From positions 62,001-126,000 of the forward strand of contig NZ_QNRQ01000001.1 of the NCBI RefSeq assembly GCF_003315175.1: DNA of 64,000 nucleotides, in the 5' to 3' direction. The notes under the pieces were generated by a model that saw nothing but the letters and a program-made list of their open reading frames with translations, did no database searches and had not been told where the DNA came from. Origin of the DNA: Eoetvoesiella caeni. Lineage in GTDB: Bacteria; Pseudomonadota; Gammaproteobacteria; Burkholderiales; Burkholderiaceae_B. How positions within the stretch are numbered: the stretch's first letter is position 1; each line of letters starts with the position of its first letter. The translations under genes were made by a program, and so were the position numbers. This document shows, one piece after another, positions 26,152 through 33,498 of the stretch.

Positions 26152-26172
26152 TCTGGATACCAAACATCCAGA
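26152..26172. promoter_or_regulatory. Inverted repeat at the transcription start of the second liv operon
   Basis: TCTGGAT (26152-26158) and ATCCAGA (26166-26172) are perfect inverted arms with a 7-base spacer, about ten bases after the -10 box. The arms repeat the core of the palindrome at 26083. A repressor bound here would block initiation; alternatively it forms a small hairpin at the mRNA 5' end. Confidence 0.6.
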
Positions 26173-26243
26173 TTAGATTGGTTCAGAACCAGCCTACCAA
26201 TAACGATAGCCGTTGGCCCAGCCACCGGCGCCCAGGAGACAAC

Positions 26244-27434
26244 ATGAAACATCGCTATATAAAAGCAATTGCCGCAACCGGCTTGGGTCTTGCCATGGCC
26301 ATGGCTAATGCCGCGTTGGCACAAGACAACCAGAAAGACCTGAAGGTCGGCTTCATGGGCGTGCTCTCGGGCGTACAAGCGGCCTTGGGCCAGGACTCAT
26401 ACGACGGCTTCATGCTTTACCTGAAGAACAACGGCGGCAAGCTTGGCAACCGCCACATAGACGTCATCAAGGTTGACGCTCAGCTCAAGCCCGTAGTCGG
26501 CGTGCAACTGGCAAAGCGGCTTATTGATAAAGACGGTGTGCCAATTATTGTTGGCGTGACTTTCTCGAACGTGATGCTGGCCGTGCACTCACCCATTACA
26601 AAAAAAGAAGTATTCCTGATCGGCACCAACGCCGGGCCCAGCCAGATAGCAGGCAAGGAATGTTCGCCGTATTTTTTCAGTACCTCGTACCAGAACGATC
26701 AAAAAGCCGAAAGCATGGGCAGCTATGCCAAGTCCAAGGGATACAAAAGAATCATCACCATGGTGCCGAACTATCAATCGGGCTTCGATTTCGTAACGGG
26801 CTTCAAGCGCTACTACCAGTCGCCGCTGCTGGACGAAATTTATACGCCGCTCAATCAACAGGATTTCTCTGCCGAATTGGCCAAGATCGCTTCGGAAAAG
26901 CCCGATGCCATCTACGTTTTCTATCCCGGCGGCCTGGGCGTAAATTTCTTGCGGCAATACCAGCAAGCCGGCCTCTTGGGCAAGATCCCGGTTCTTTCCA
27001 CATCGACGACCGACGCCATCAATCTTCCAGCGCAGCGTGAAAGCGCTTTGGGCGTCATTACAAGCCCTGTCTGGGGTCCCGACCTGGACAACGCCGCCAA
27101 CAAAAAATTCGTGGCCGAATTTGAAAAGGAATACAAGCGCATTCCCTCGGACTTTGCCGCGCAAAGTTACGACGGCGCACAACTGCTGGATTCGGCAATC
27201 AAAAAAGTAAACGGCAACGTCCAGGACAAAGCTGCCTTCATGGCCGCCCTCAAGCAAGCCGACTTCTCTTCGGTGCGCGGCGACTTCAAGTTTGGCAACA
27301 ACAACTTCCCCATCCAGGACCTGTCCGTTTTCGAAGTAGTCAAAGACGCCCAGGACCGGTTTACGCTCAAGAAGATTGCCACGCCGCTAAAAGCGCAGCA
27401 AGACGCATACCACAACGATTGCGCAATGCAATAA
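26244..27434 (+). CDS. ABC transporter periplasmic substrate-binding protein (Liv/aromatic-acid type), copy 2
   Basis: A 396-residue exported protein: signal peptide 1-26 ending ALA, then a Peripla_BP_6 fold opening with LKVGFMGVLSG. CAGGAGA precedes the ATG at 26244; an upstream in-frame Met is ignored because it would extend the signal peptide. It is clearly paralogous to the binding protein at 18833 (same GGKLGN/GGLD block, same NG-K-DK-AF block, same Cys-bearing tail). It leads a complete livHMGF operon. The ligand is unknown, likely an organic or aromatic acid. Confidence 0.88.
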   Translation: MKHRYIKAIAATGLGLAMAMANAALAQDNQKDLKVGFMGVLSGVQAALGQDSYDGFMLYLKNNGGKLGNRHIDVIKVDAQLKPVVGVQLAKRLIDKDGVPIIVGVTFSNVMLAVHSPITKKEVFLIGTNAGPSQIAGKECSPYFFSTSYQNDQKAESMGSYAKSKGYKRIITMVPNYQSGFDFVTGFKRYYQSPLLDEIYTPLNQQDFSAELAKIASEKPDAIYVFYPGGLGVNFLRQYQQAGLLGKIPVLSTSTTDAINLPAQRESALGVITSPVWGPDLDNAANKKFVAEFEKEYKRIPSDFAAQSYDGAQLLDSAIKKVNGNVQDKAAFMAALKQADFSSVRGDFKFGNNNFPIQDLSVFEVVKDAQDRFTLKKIATPLKAQQDAYHNDCAMQ

Positions 27435-27452
27435 GCGTCAAGGCGAACTGAC

Positions 27453-28373
27453 ATGGACATGCAATTAATCGCCACACAGGTTCTTAACGGGTTGCAGTTC
27501 GGGATTCTGCTTTTCCTGCTGTCGGCCGGGCTGACGCTGGTGTTCGGCATCATGAACTTCGTGAATCTGGCGCATGGCTCGCTGTACATGATGGGCGCAT
27601 ACGTCGCAGCGGCCGTCTTCAATATATACGGCTCTTTTCTGCTGGCGCTGCTGGCCGCCATTCCCGCCGCGATCCTGATCGGTATTTTGTTGGATCGCAT
27701 CGTGCTTGCCGGCCTTTATACCCGCGACCACCTCGACCAGGTGCTGGCCACCTTCGGCTTGATCCTGGTCTTCAACGAAATCGTGCGCTACCTCTGGGGT
27801 TCCGCGCCCATTTACATCAATGCGCCCGAGGCGCTCAGAGGTACTGTCAGCCTTTTCGGACTGCCCTATCCTTCGTATCGATTCTTCATTATTGCAACTG
27901 GATTGCTTTGCGGCTTGCTGCTTTATCTGCTCATTAATAAAACCCGAATCGGCATGTTGATCCGGGCCGGAGCCTCGGACTCGGAAATGGTCGATGCCAT
28001 GGGAACCAATATCAAGCGCCTGAATACCTTGATTTTCGGCCTTGGCGCGGGACTGGCGGGACTGGGCGGGGTCATGGCGGGCCCCATTCTCTCGGTTCAG
28101 CCGGGCATGGGCGAACCCATTCTCATCCTTACCCTTGTCGTCATTGTCACCGGCGGCATCGGCTCCATACGCGGTGCCTTCTACGGCGCCCTCATTGTCG
28201 GTTTGGTCGACACTCTGGGACGCGCTTTTCTGCCCGACATATTCAATGAACTGCTTGAAAAGTCGCTCGCCCAAGCCGCCGGCCCGGCCATTGCTTCCAT
28301 GCTGATCTACCTGCTGATGGCGTTCGTGCTTGCGGTCAAGCCGCACGGACTATTTCCTGTCAGAAACGGATGA
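27453..28373 (+). CDS. livH: ABC transporter permease LivH, copy 2
   Basis: A 306-residue permease of the same length as copy 1 and with the same GLTLVFGIMNFVNLAHG motif. It has about eight membrane segments and a C-terminal KPHGLFPVRNG tail. It begins 18 bases after the binding-protein stop, with AAGG as ribosome site, and overlaps livM by four bases. Confidence 0.88.
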   Translation: MDMQLIATQVLNGLQFGILLFLLSAGLTLVFGIMNFVNLAHGSLYMMGAYVAAAVFNIYGSFLLALLAAIPAAILIGILLDRIVLAGLYTRDHLDQVLATFGLILVFNEIVRYLWGSAPIYINAPEALRGTVSLFGLPYPSYRFFIIATGLLCGLLLYLLINKTRIGMLIRAGASDSEMVDAMGTNIKRLNTLIFGLGAGLAGLGGVMAGPILSVQPGMGEPILILTLVVIVTGGIGSIRGAFYGALIVGLVDTLGRAFLPDIFNELLEKSLAQAAGPAIASMLIYLLMAFVLAVKPHGLFPVRNG

Positions 28374-29455
28374 CTCCCATGCCCTCCACCTCGACTCCAC
28401 AAACCATGGCCATGGATGCCATTCCCCATTTGGCGACAGGCTCCAGCCAAGTACCGCCCGCGGCGCTGCCCTCCAAGCGGCGTACTGGACAAGCCTTGCC
28501 GGCTATCGGCATCTTCCTGCTGCTTTGCCTTGTGCCGTTTGTTTCGCACATGCTGGGGCATACATATTATCTTGACCTGGTATCCCGCATGATGATCCTG
28601 GGTTTGGCCGCCATAGGGCTGAACATAATCCTGGGCTATGGCGGCATGGTCAGCTTCGGCCATGCGCTTTACCTGGGCGTAGGCGCGTACGCGGTAGGCA
28701 TACTGTCGCAATATGGCGTTCATTCGGCGCTGCTTCAACTGGTCGTGGCTTTCGCAGCCGGCACCGTCATCGCCTACGGCGTCGGCTATATATGCCTGAA
28801 GGTCAGCGGGATGGCATTCATCATGATCACGCTGGCCTTCGCGCAGATGTTTTACTTTCTGGCCATCAGCCTGAAACAGTATGGCGGCGACGACGGTTTG
28901 CAGATCGCCGCGCGCAGCCATATTCCCGGCATCGACATCGGCGACCCCTACCAGTTCTATGTATTGGTCCTGGCCATACTGGCGCTTGTCGCCTTCCTGT
29001 CGCATCGCCTGATCCGTTCACGCTTTGGCACGGTGATTCGCGGCTGCAAGCAGAATACTCGCCGCATGTATGCCCTGGGGTTTTGCTCAAGGCGCTATCA
29101 ACTGCTGGCCTACGTCATCTCGGCACAAATAGTCGTTCTTGCGGGCGCCTTGCTTGCCAACCTGGCGCTGTTCGCCTCGCCTTCATACATGAGCTGGACG
29201 CTTTCGGGCGACCTGATACTGATGTGTGTGCTGGGCGGCCTGGGCACATTGCTGGGCCCCCTGGTGGGTGCTGCGGCCTTCGTCGGTCTTGAAGAATTCC
29301 TGTCGACCATGCCCATAGAACTGCCCGGCAGCGCAACCGAACTGATAACGACGCATTGGCTGGGGTTCTTTGGAGTGTTCATCGTGCTGGTGGTCATTTT
29401 CATGCGGCGCGGCATTTACGGAATATTCACTGCGAAAGGCGGCGACCATGACTGA
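28370..29455 (+). CDS. livM: ABC transporter permease LivM, copy 2, with N-terminal extension
   Basis: A 361-residue permease with the LivM motifs LNIILGYGGMVSFGHAL and MAFIMITLAFAQM. It carries an extra Pro/Ser/Thr-rich cytoplasmic N-terminus of about 40 residues before the first membrane segment compared with copy 1. The start at 28370 overlaps the livH stop; a second ATG at 28379 is possible and would change only three residues. It overlaps the livG start by eight bases. Confidence 0.87.
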   Translation: MTPMPSTSTPQTMAMDAIPHLATGSSQVPPAALPSKRRTGQALPAIGIFLLLCLVPFVSHMLGHTYYLDLVSRMMILGLAAIGLNIILGYGGMVSFGHALYLGVGAYAVGILSQYGVHSALLQLVVAFAAGTVIAYGVGYICLKVSGMAFIMITLAFAQMFYFLAISLKQYGGDDGLQIAARSHIPGIDIGDPYQFYVLVLAILALVAFLSHRLIRSRFGTVIRGCKQNTRRMYALGFCSRRYQLLAYVISAQIVVLAGALLANLALFASPSYMSWTLSGDLILMCVLGGLGTLLGPLVGAAAFVGLEEFLSTMPIELPGSATELITTHWLGFFGVFIVLVVIFMRRGIYGIFTAKGGDHD

Positions 29456-30203
29456 GATCATGCAGGTACAGAACCTGGTAAAGCGCTACGGCGCGCTGGC
29501 CGCAACCAACGACCTGAACATGACTTTGCGCGCCGGCGAACTGCATGGCGTCATCGGCCCCAACGGCGCAGGCAAGACCACTTTCATCCATCAACTGGCC
29601 GGGGAAGTCATGCCCGATCAAGGCCGGATATTTCTGGATGGCATCGATATCACCGGATCGTCCGTGGACGAACGGGCGTTGAACGGTATCGGACGTTCTT
29701 ACCAGATCACATCCGTCTTCAAGGATTTTTCAGTTCTGGAAAACGTCATGCTGGCGGTACAAGCGCGCCAGGGTTCCAGCTTCCGGTTCTGGTCGACGGC
29801 CAGCCGCGATAAAAGGCTTTCGGAGCCGGCGCACGAGGCATTGTGCCAGGTGCAGCTGTCCCATGCAGCCCAGCGGCGGGCCGGTGCCCTGGGTTACGGC
29901 GAAATGCGGCAACTGGAAATTGCCATGACGCTGGCCATGCAACCCCGTGTACTTTTGCTGGACGAGCCCATGGCGGGCATGAGCCAACAAGAGTCGGCAC
30001 GGCTGGTCGACCTGCTGCACAGGCTCAAGGGCCAATACAGTATTGTCCTGGTCGAACATGACATGGATGCCGTCTTTGCCCTGGCCGACCGCATCACCGT
30101 GCTGCTTTACGGCACCGCCATTGCTTGCGACACCCCGCAAGCCATACAGACAAACCAGGAAGTCAAAAGCGCATACCTCGGAGACGACGATGATGAATTC
30201 TGA
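29448..30203 (+). CDS. livG: ABC transporter ATP-binding protein LivG, copy 2
   Basis: A 251-residue ATPase with Walker A GPNGAGKTT, signature region LGYGEMRQLEI, Walker B VLLLDEPMAGM and the switch His in LVEHDM. The start at 29448 is chosen because it begins at the domain. Its stop overlaps the livF start by fourteen bases. Confidence 0.9.
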   Translation: MTEIMQVQNLVKRYGALAATNDLNMTLRAGELHGVIGPNGAGKTTFIHQLAGEVMPDQGRIFLDGIDITGSSVDERALNGIGRSYQITSVFKDFSVLENVMLAVQARQGSSFRFWSTASRDKRLSEPAHEALCQVQLSHAAQRRAGALGYGEMRQLEIAMTLAMQPRVLLLDEPMAGMSQQESARLVDLLHRLKGQYSIVLVEHDMDAVFALADRITVLLYGTAIACDTPQAIQTNQEVKSAYLGDDDDEF

Positions 30204-30933
30204 AGCCATCCCGCCGCCAGGCTCGGGGGCCCTGCTGCAGTTGCACGGCATTGAGACCTCGTACGGCGACAGCAAGGTTCTGTTCGGTGTCAACCTGGAG
30301 ATCCAGGCTGGACAGTGCGCCGCCTTGCTAGGGCGCAACGGCATGGGCAAGTCCACCACCGTTAAAACCATTATGGGCTTGCAGCCGCTGAAGAAAGGCA
30401 GTATTACGTTGCGCGGCGCCGATCTGTGCCGTATGCGCCCGCATCAGATCGCGCATGCAGGCATAGGGCTGGTTCCCGAAGGCCGGCGCGTGTTCCCCAA
30501 TCTGTCTGTGCGCGAAAATCTGATAGCCACCGCCAAACAAGCAGCGCATAGCGGACCCACGTGGAAGCTCGACGATGTATATGCCATGTTTCCGCGACTG
30601 CAAGAACGTGAACGCCATCTGGGCTGCAATCTTTCGGGCGGAGAACAGCAAATGCTGGCTATCGGCCGCGCACTGATGACCAACCCGGAACTATTGATTC
30701 TTGACGAAGCGACCGAAGGGCTGGCACCTATTGTTCGCAAAGACATATGGCGTTGCATAGCGCTCTTGAAAAGCCGCGGACTTGCCTTGCTGGTCATTGA
30801 TAAAAACCTGGGCGCGCTGATGCGCGTCGCCGACACCCACTACATCCTGGAAAAAGGCGTGGTCGTGTGGAACGGCTCTTCGCAGGAGCTGAGCGCCAAT
30901 CCGCGGCCGGTCCAGGACCATATCGGTATGTAG
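30190..30933 (+). CDS. livF: ABC transporter ATP-binding protein LivF, copy 2
   Basis: A 247-residue ATPase with Walker A GRNGMGKST, signature LSGGEQQM and Walker B LLILDEATEG. As in copy 1, the switch region is VIDKN rather than the VEQN of classical LivF. It has a short Pro/Gly-rich N-terminal lead of about 15 residues before the domain. It is the last gene of the transporter operon and is followed by a hairpin. Confidence 0.9.
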   Translation: MMNSEAIPPPGSGALLQLHGIETSYGDSKVLFGVNLEIQAGQCAALLGRNGMGKSTTVKTIMGLQPLKKGSITLRGADLCRMRPHQIAHAGIGLVPEGRRVFPNLSVRENLIATAKQAAHSGPTWKLDDVYAMFPRLQERERHLGCNLSGGEQQMLAIGRALMTNPELLILDEATEGLAPIVRKDIWRCIALLKSRGLALLVIDKNLGALMRVADTHYILEKGVVVWNGSSQELSANPRPVQDHIGM

Positions 30934-30964
30934 CACGCAAATTTGCATGCGATCGATTGCAGCC

Positions 30965-30991
30965 GCATGCGGCGATTTATACGCCGCATGC
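30965..30991 (+). terminator. Perfect hairpin after the second liv operon
   Basis: GCATGCGGCG (30965-30974), loop ATTTATA, CGCCGCATGC (30982-30991): a perfect 10-base-pair stem, 31 bases after the livF stop and 28 before the flavoprotein start. There is no U-tract behind it, so it may attenuate rather than fully end transcription. Confidence 0.55.
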
Positions 30992-31019
30992 CATCACTAC
31001 GTTTAAAGGAGTGGTCAAA

Positions 31020-32270
31020 ATGAAGAGTATTGTCGTTATCGGCGGAGGCTTCGCCGGGCTTTGGAGCGCCGCCGGCGCAGCCAGAAAACTGGACGAACTG
31101 AACGTTTCAGCGAACGAGGTAAAAATTACCCTGATCGACCAGAACGACTTCCATAGCATCAGGGTTCGCAATTACGAAGACGATCTGGAAGTATCGGTTA
31201 TTCCCCTAGCCCGGGTTCTGGACCCCATCAATGTCGCGCGTGTCAAAGGCAAAGTCGTGGGCCTGGACCTTGCGCGACAAACCGTTCAGGTCGACACCGG
31301 CATGGGCACGCAGGACGTGACTTATGACAAGCTGGTTTACGCCCTGGGCAGTCAGCTGCGGCGCCCGCCGATTCCCGGACTTGCCGATCACTCGTTCGAC
31401 GTCGATACCTATCACGGCGCCAAGCGGCTGGAGCAGCATCTGGAATCGCTGCCCGCCGCCGCGCGTGGCGATGAAAGGTATACCGCCCTGGTGGTGGGCG
31501 CCGGCCTGACGGGTATCGAGATAGCGTGCGAACTGCCGGCCCGCCTGGCAAAAATCAAGGCCCTGGCCGGTGGAACCGAACCCATACGTGTCCTCTTGGC
31601 AGACTCCAGCCCAACTATCGGCTCTGACATGGGGTCACAAGCCCAGGCCGTGATCGACGAGGCGTTGAAGTCGCTGGGCGTGGAAACCCGTACAGGTGTT
31701 GCCATAACAAAGGTCGACGCATCGGGCGTTACCCTGGCTGATGGCGAAGAGATCCCCGCAGCAACGGTCATTTGGTGCGCAGGCATGAAGGCCAATGACC
31801 TGAGCAGCCTGTTGCCGGTTGAAAAGGACCGAATGGGCCGTGTCGCAGTCGACGAGTTCATGCGCGTCAAGGGGATGGACAATGTCTTCGCCGCCGGCGA
31901 TGCGGCTTGGTCCATGCTGGATGAAACACACGCGTCAGTGATGTCCTGCCAGCATGGCAGGCCCATGGGCCGCTATGCGGGCCATAACGTTGCAGCTGAC
32001 ATCATGGGCACGGAGATGCTGCCGCTGCACATTGACTGGTACACCACGGTTCTGGACCTGGGGCCGTGGGGCGCTGTTTACACCATGGGATGGGACCGCC
32101 AGGTTATCGCCACGCGGGATGCCGCCAAGCAAACCAAACGCACCATCAACGGCCAGCGCATCTATCCGCCTCAAAGCGGCGATCGCGCCGAAATCCTGGC
32201 CGCAGCGGCGCCCGAAGTGCAAGCGCCGCCGGCGACACAACGGCAAGCATTGGATAGCCCGGCGTGCTGA
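31020..32270 (+). CDS. NDH-2-like NAD(P)/FAD-dependent oxidoreductase
   Basis: A 416-residue pyridine nucleotide-disulfide oxidoreductase-fold protein with an FAD-binding GGGFAG motif (G8-G13), a second dinucleotide motif GAGLTG near residue 160 and the C-terminal FAD motif NVFAAGDAA. It resembles type II NADH dehydrogenases, but no membrane anchor is obvious. AAAGGAG precedes the ATG at 31020. Its position after the transporter operon suggests either independent expression or a redox role in the same pathway; it is a formal but unproven candidate electron donor for the reductase-less dioxygenase. A homologue of the same superfamily lies at 62650. Confidence 0.8.
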   Translation: MKSIVVIGGGFAGLWSAAGAARKLDELNVSANEVKITLIDQNDFHSIRVRNYEDDLEVSVIPLARVLDPINVARVKGKVVGLDLARQTVQVDTGMGTQDVTYDKLVYALGSQLRRPPIPGLADHSFDVDTYHGAKRLEQHLESLPAAARGDERYTALVVGAGLTGIEIACELPARLAKIKALAGGTEPIRVLLADSSPTIGSDMGSQAQAVIDEALKSLGVETRTGVAITKVDASGVTLADGEEIPAATVIWCAGMKANDLSSLLPVEKDRMGRVAVDEFMRVKGMDNVFAAGDAAWSMLDETHASVMSCQHGRPMGRYAGHNVAADIMGTEMLPLHIDWYTTVLDLGPWGAVYTMGWDRQVIATRDAAKQTKRTINGQRIYPPQSGDRAEILAAAAPEVQAPPATQRQALDSPAC

Positions 32271-32299
32271 AAAAAGCCCAGAACGCTGACGTTTTGGGC
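32271..32299 (-). terminator. Rho-independent terminator for the panE-like gene
   Basis: Read on the minus strand: GCCCAAAACG, loop TCAG, CGTTCTGGGC, then TTTTTT. The stem is ten base pairs with one G-T pair. It stands about 60 bases beyond the panE-like stop. On the plus strand there is no U-tract, so it mainly serves the minus-strand gene. Confidence 0.8.
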
Positions 32300-32360
32300 C
32301 GCAACCAGCTTCAACTACCCAACCCCCGGCTTCGGCCTGCGGCCCGGCCTGGATGCGTGA

Positions 32361-33335
32361 TCAATAAATGCCGTGAGCCCGCCCGAACACGCGTACCAGG
32401 CCCAGCAGGCTGTTGATGGTGGGCGTAGCAACGCCGGTCAGTATGCCGATTTCGTGCATGACAGTAACCAGACCGTCGATTTCCAGCGGGCGGCCGGCTT
32501 CGGCGTCTTGCAGCATGGACGTTTTGAAAGAGCCCAGTTGCAAGGTAAGCCGGCTGCGCTCTTCGGCGCTTTGCGCGATGGGACAACCGATTTTTTCCCC
32601 TATTTGCGCGGCTTCGCGCATGGCGGCCAGGCAAAACTCGTTGAGCAGCGGATCGCTTATTATTTGCGCGGTTTCCGCCCCTGTAATGGCGGAGACCGGG
32701 TTCATGGTCATATTGCCCCACAGCTTGTACCAGATATCGCCCCGGATATTGGAACTGGCTTCGGCTTCGAAACCGCCCTTGGTCAGCAGGCCGACCAGTT
32801 CGCGCAGCCGACCGCTGTCGCGCCCGTCGGGCTCGCCCAGGATAAGCCGGTTGCCCGAGCGGACTTCCACAACGCCGGCCTCTGGACGGGCACTGGAAAA
32901 ATGCACAACGCAGCCCAGGATATGCCTGACCGGAATGGCGCTTGCCAGCTTGCGCCCGGGGTCCAGGGACTGCAGCTGCGCCCCCTGAAACGGCACGCCT
33001 TCGCCTTCAAAGTACCACCACGGCACGCCGTTCATGGCGGTCACCACAGTAGTATGCGGCCCTATCAGCGGAGCAATGCGCTCGACCACCTGAGGCAGCG
33101 CCGGCGATTTCACTGCAATGAACACGACATCCTGTACGCCAAGACTGGCGGGGTCTTCTTCGGCCCGCAGCGGAATGGCCTGCGTGTTGCCTGCGATCTT
33201 CAGTCTCAAGCCGTGTTGCTGCAATGCGGCCAGCGTCTGGCCGTGGGCCACTGCGCTGACATCGCACCCTGCCGCCGCCAGCCGCGCCGCCACCAGTCCT
33301 CCGACGGCCCCAAGACCGTAAATTGCTGCTTTCAT
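32361..33335 (-). CDS. 2-dehydropantoate 2-reductase family protein (PanE/ApbA-like)
   Basis: A 324-residue ketopantoate-reductase-fold enzyme: N-terminal Rossmann motif GLGAVGG (from residue 8), central KSPAL and NGVPWW segments, and a C-terminal helical ApbA_C domain with KLWGNMTMNPVSAITG. The family's catalytic Lys is present in WYKLWGN. The ATG at 33335 is preferred over an adjacent TTG. The pantothenate-pathway enzyme and several other 2-oxoacid reductases share this fold, so the substrate is open. It has its own terminator and faces away from the flavoprotein gene. Confidence 0.83.
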   Translation of the reverse strand: MKAAIYGLGAVGGLVAARLAAAGCDVSAVAHGQTLAALQQHGLRLKIAGNTQAIPLRAEEDPASLGVQDVVFIAVKSPALPQVVERIAPLIGPHTTVVTAMNGVPWWYFEGEGVPFQGAQLQSLDPGRKLASAIPVRHILGCVVHFSSARPEAGVVEVRSGNRLILGEPDGRDSGRLRELVGLLTKGGFEAEASSNIRGDIWYKLWGNMTMNPVSAITGAETAQIISDPLLNEFCLAAMREAAQIGEKIGCPIAQSAEERSRLTLQLGSFKTSMLQDAEAGRPLEIDGLVTVMHEIGILTGVATPTINSLLGLVRVFGRAHGIY

Positions 33336-33441
33336 CAATGCCTATTGCTCCTCGAACGTATATGCCCGGCCGCATAGTCCGGTGCCCGAATCATGATAAA
33401 TGATTTTGCGACACAACCAAACCGCCAAGGCCGGACGAACC

Positions 33442-33478
33442 AAGGGCCGGGTTCTGTGTTGCGCAGAACCTGGCCCTT
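33442..33478. terminator. Long hairpin after the aldehyde dehydrogenase gene
   Basis: Two 15-base arms (33442-33456 and 33464-33478) pair at 14 positions around a 7-base loop; a single mismatch lies at the eighth pair. It begins 20 bases beyond the aldehyde dehydrogenase stop. There is no clear U-tract on either strand, so termination strength is uncertain. Confidence 0.6.
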
Positions 33479-33498
33479 GAAACCACAATCAATAAGAC

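Noticed and set aside
26083-26172. Repeated TCTGGAT units as the start of a CRISPR-like array
   Set aside because: The copies are inverted, irregularly spaced and lie around a promoter; they fit operators.
31020-32270. Assigning the NDH-2-like protein as the dioxygenase reductase
   Set aside because: It lacks a 2Fe-2S ferredoxin domain and is separated by a whole transporter operon; kept only as a hypothesis.
32373-33377. A 334-codon plus-strand frame opposite the panE-like gene
   Set aside because: The Rossmann and catalytic motifs are on the minus strand; the plus-strand product is without features.
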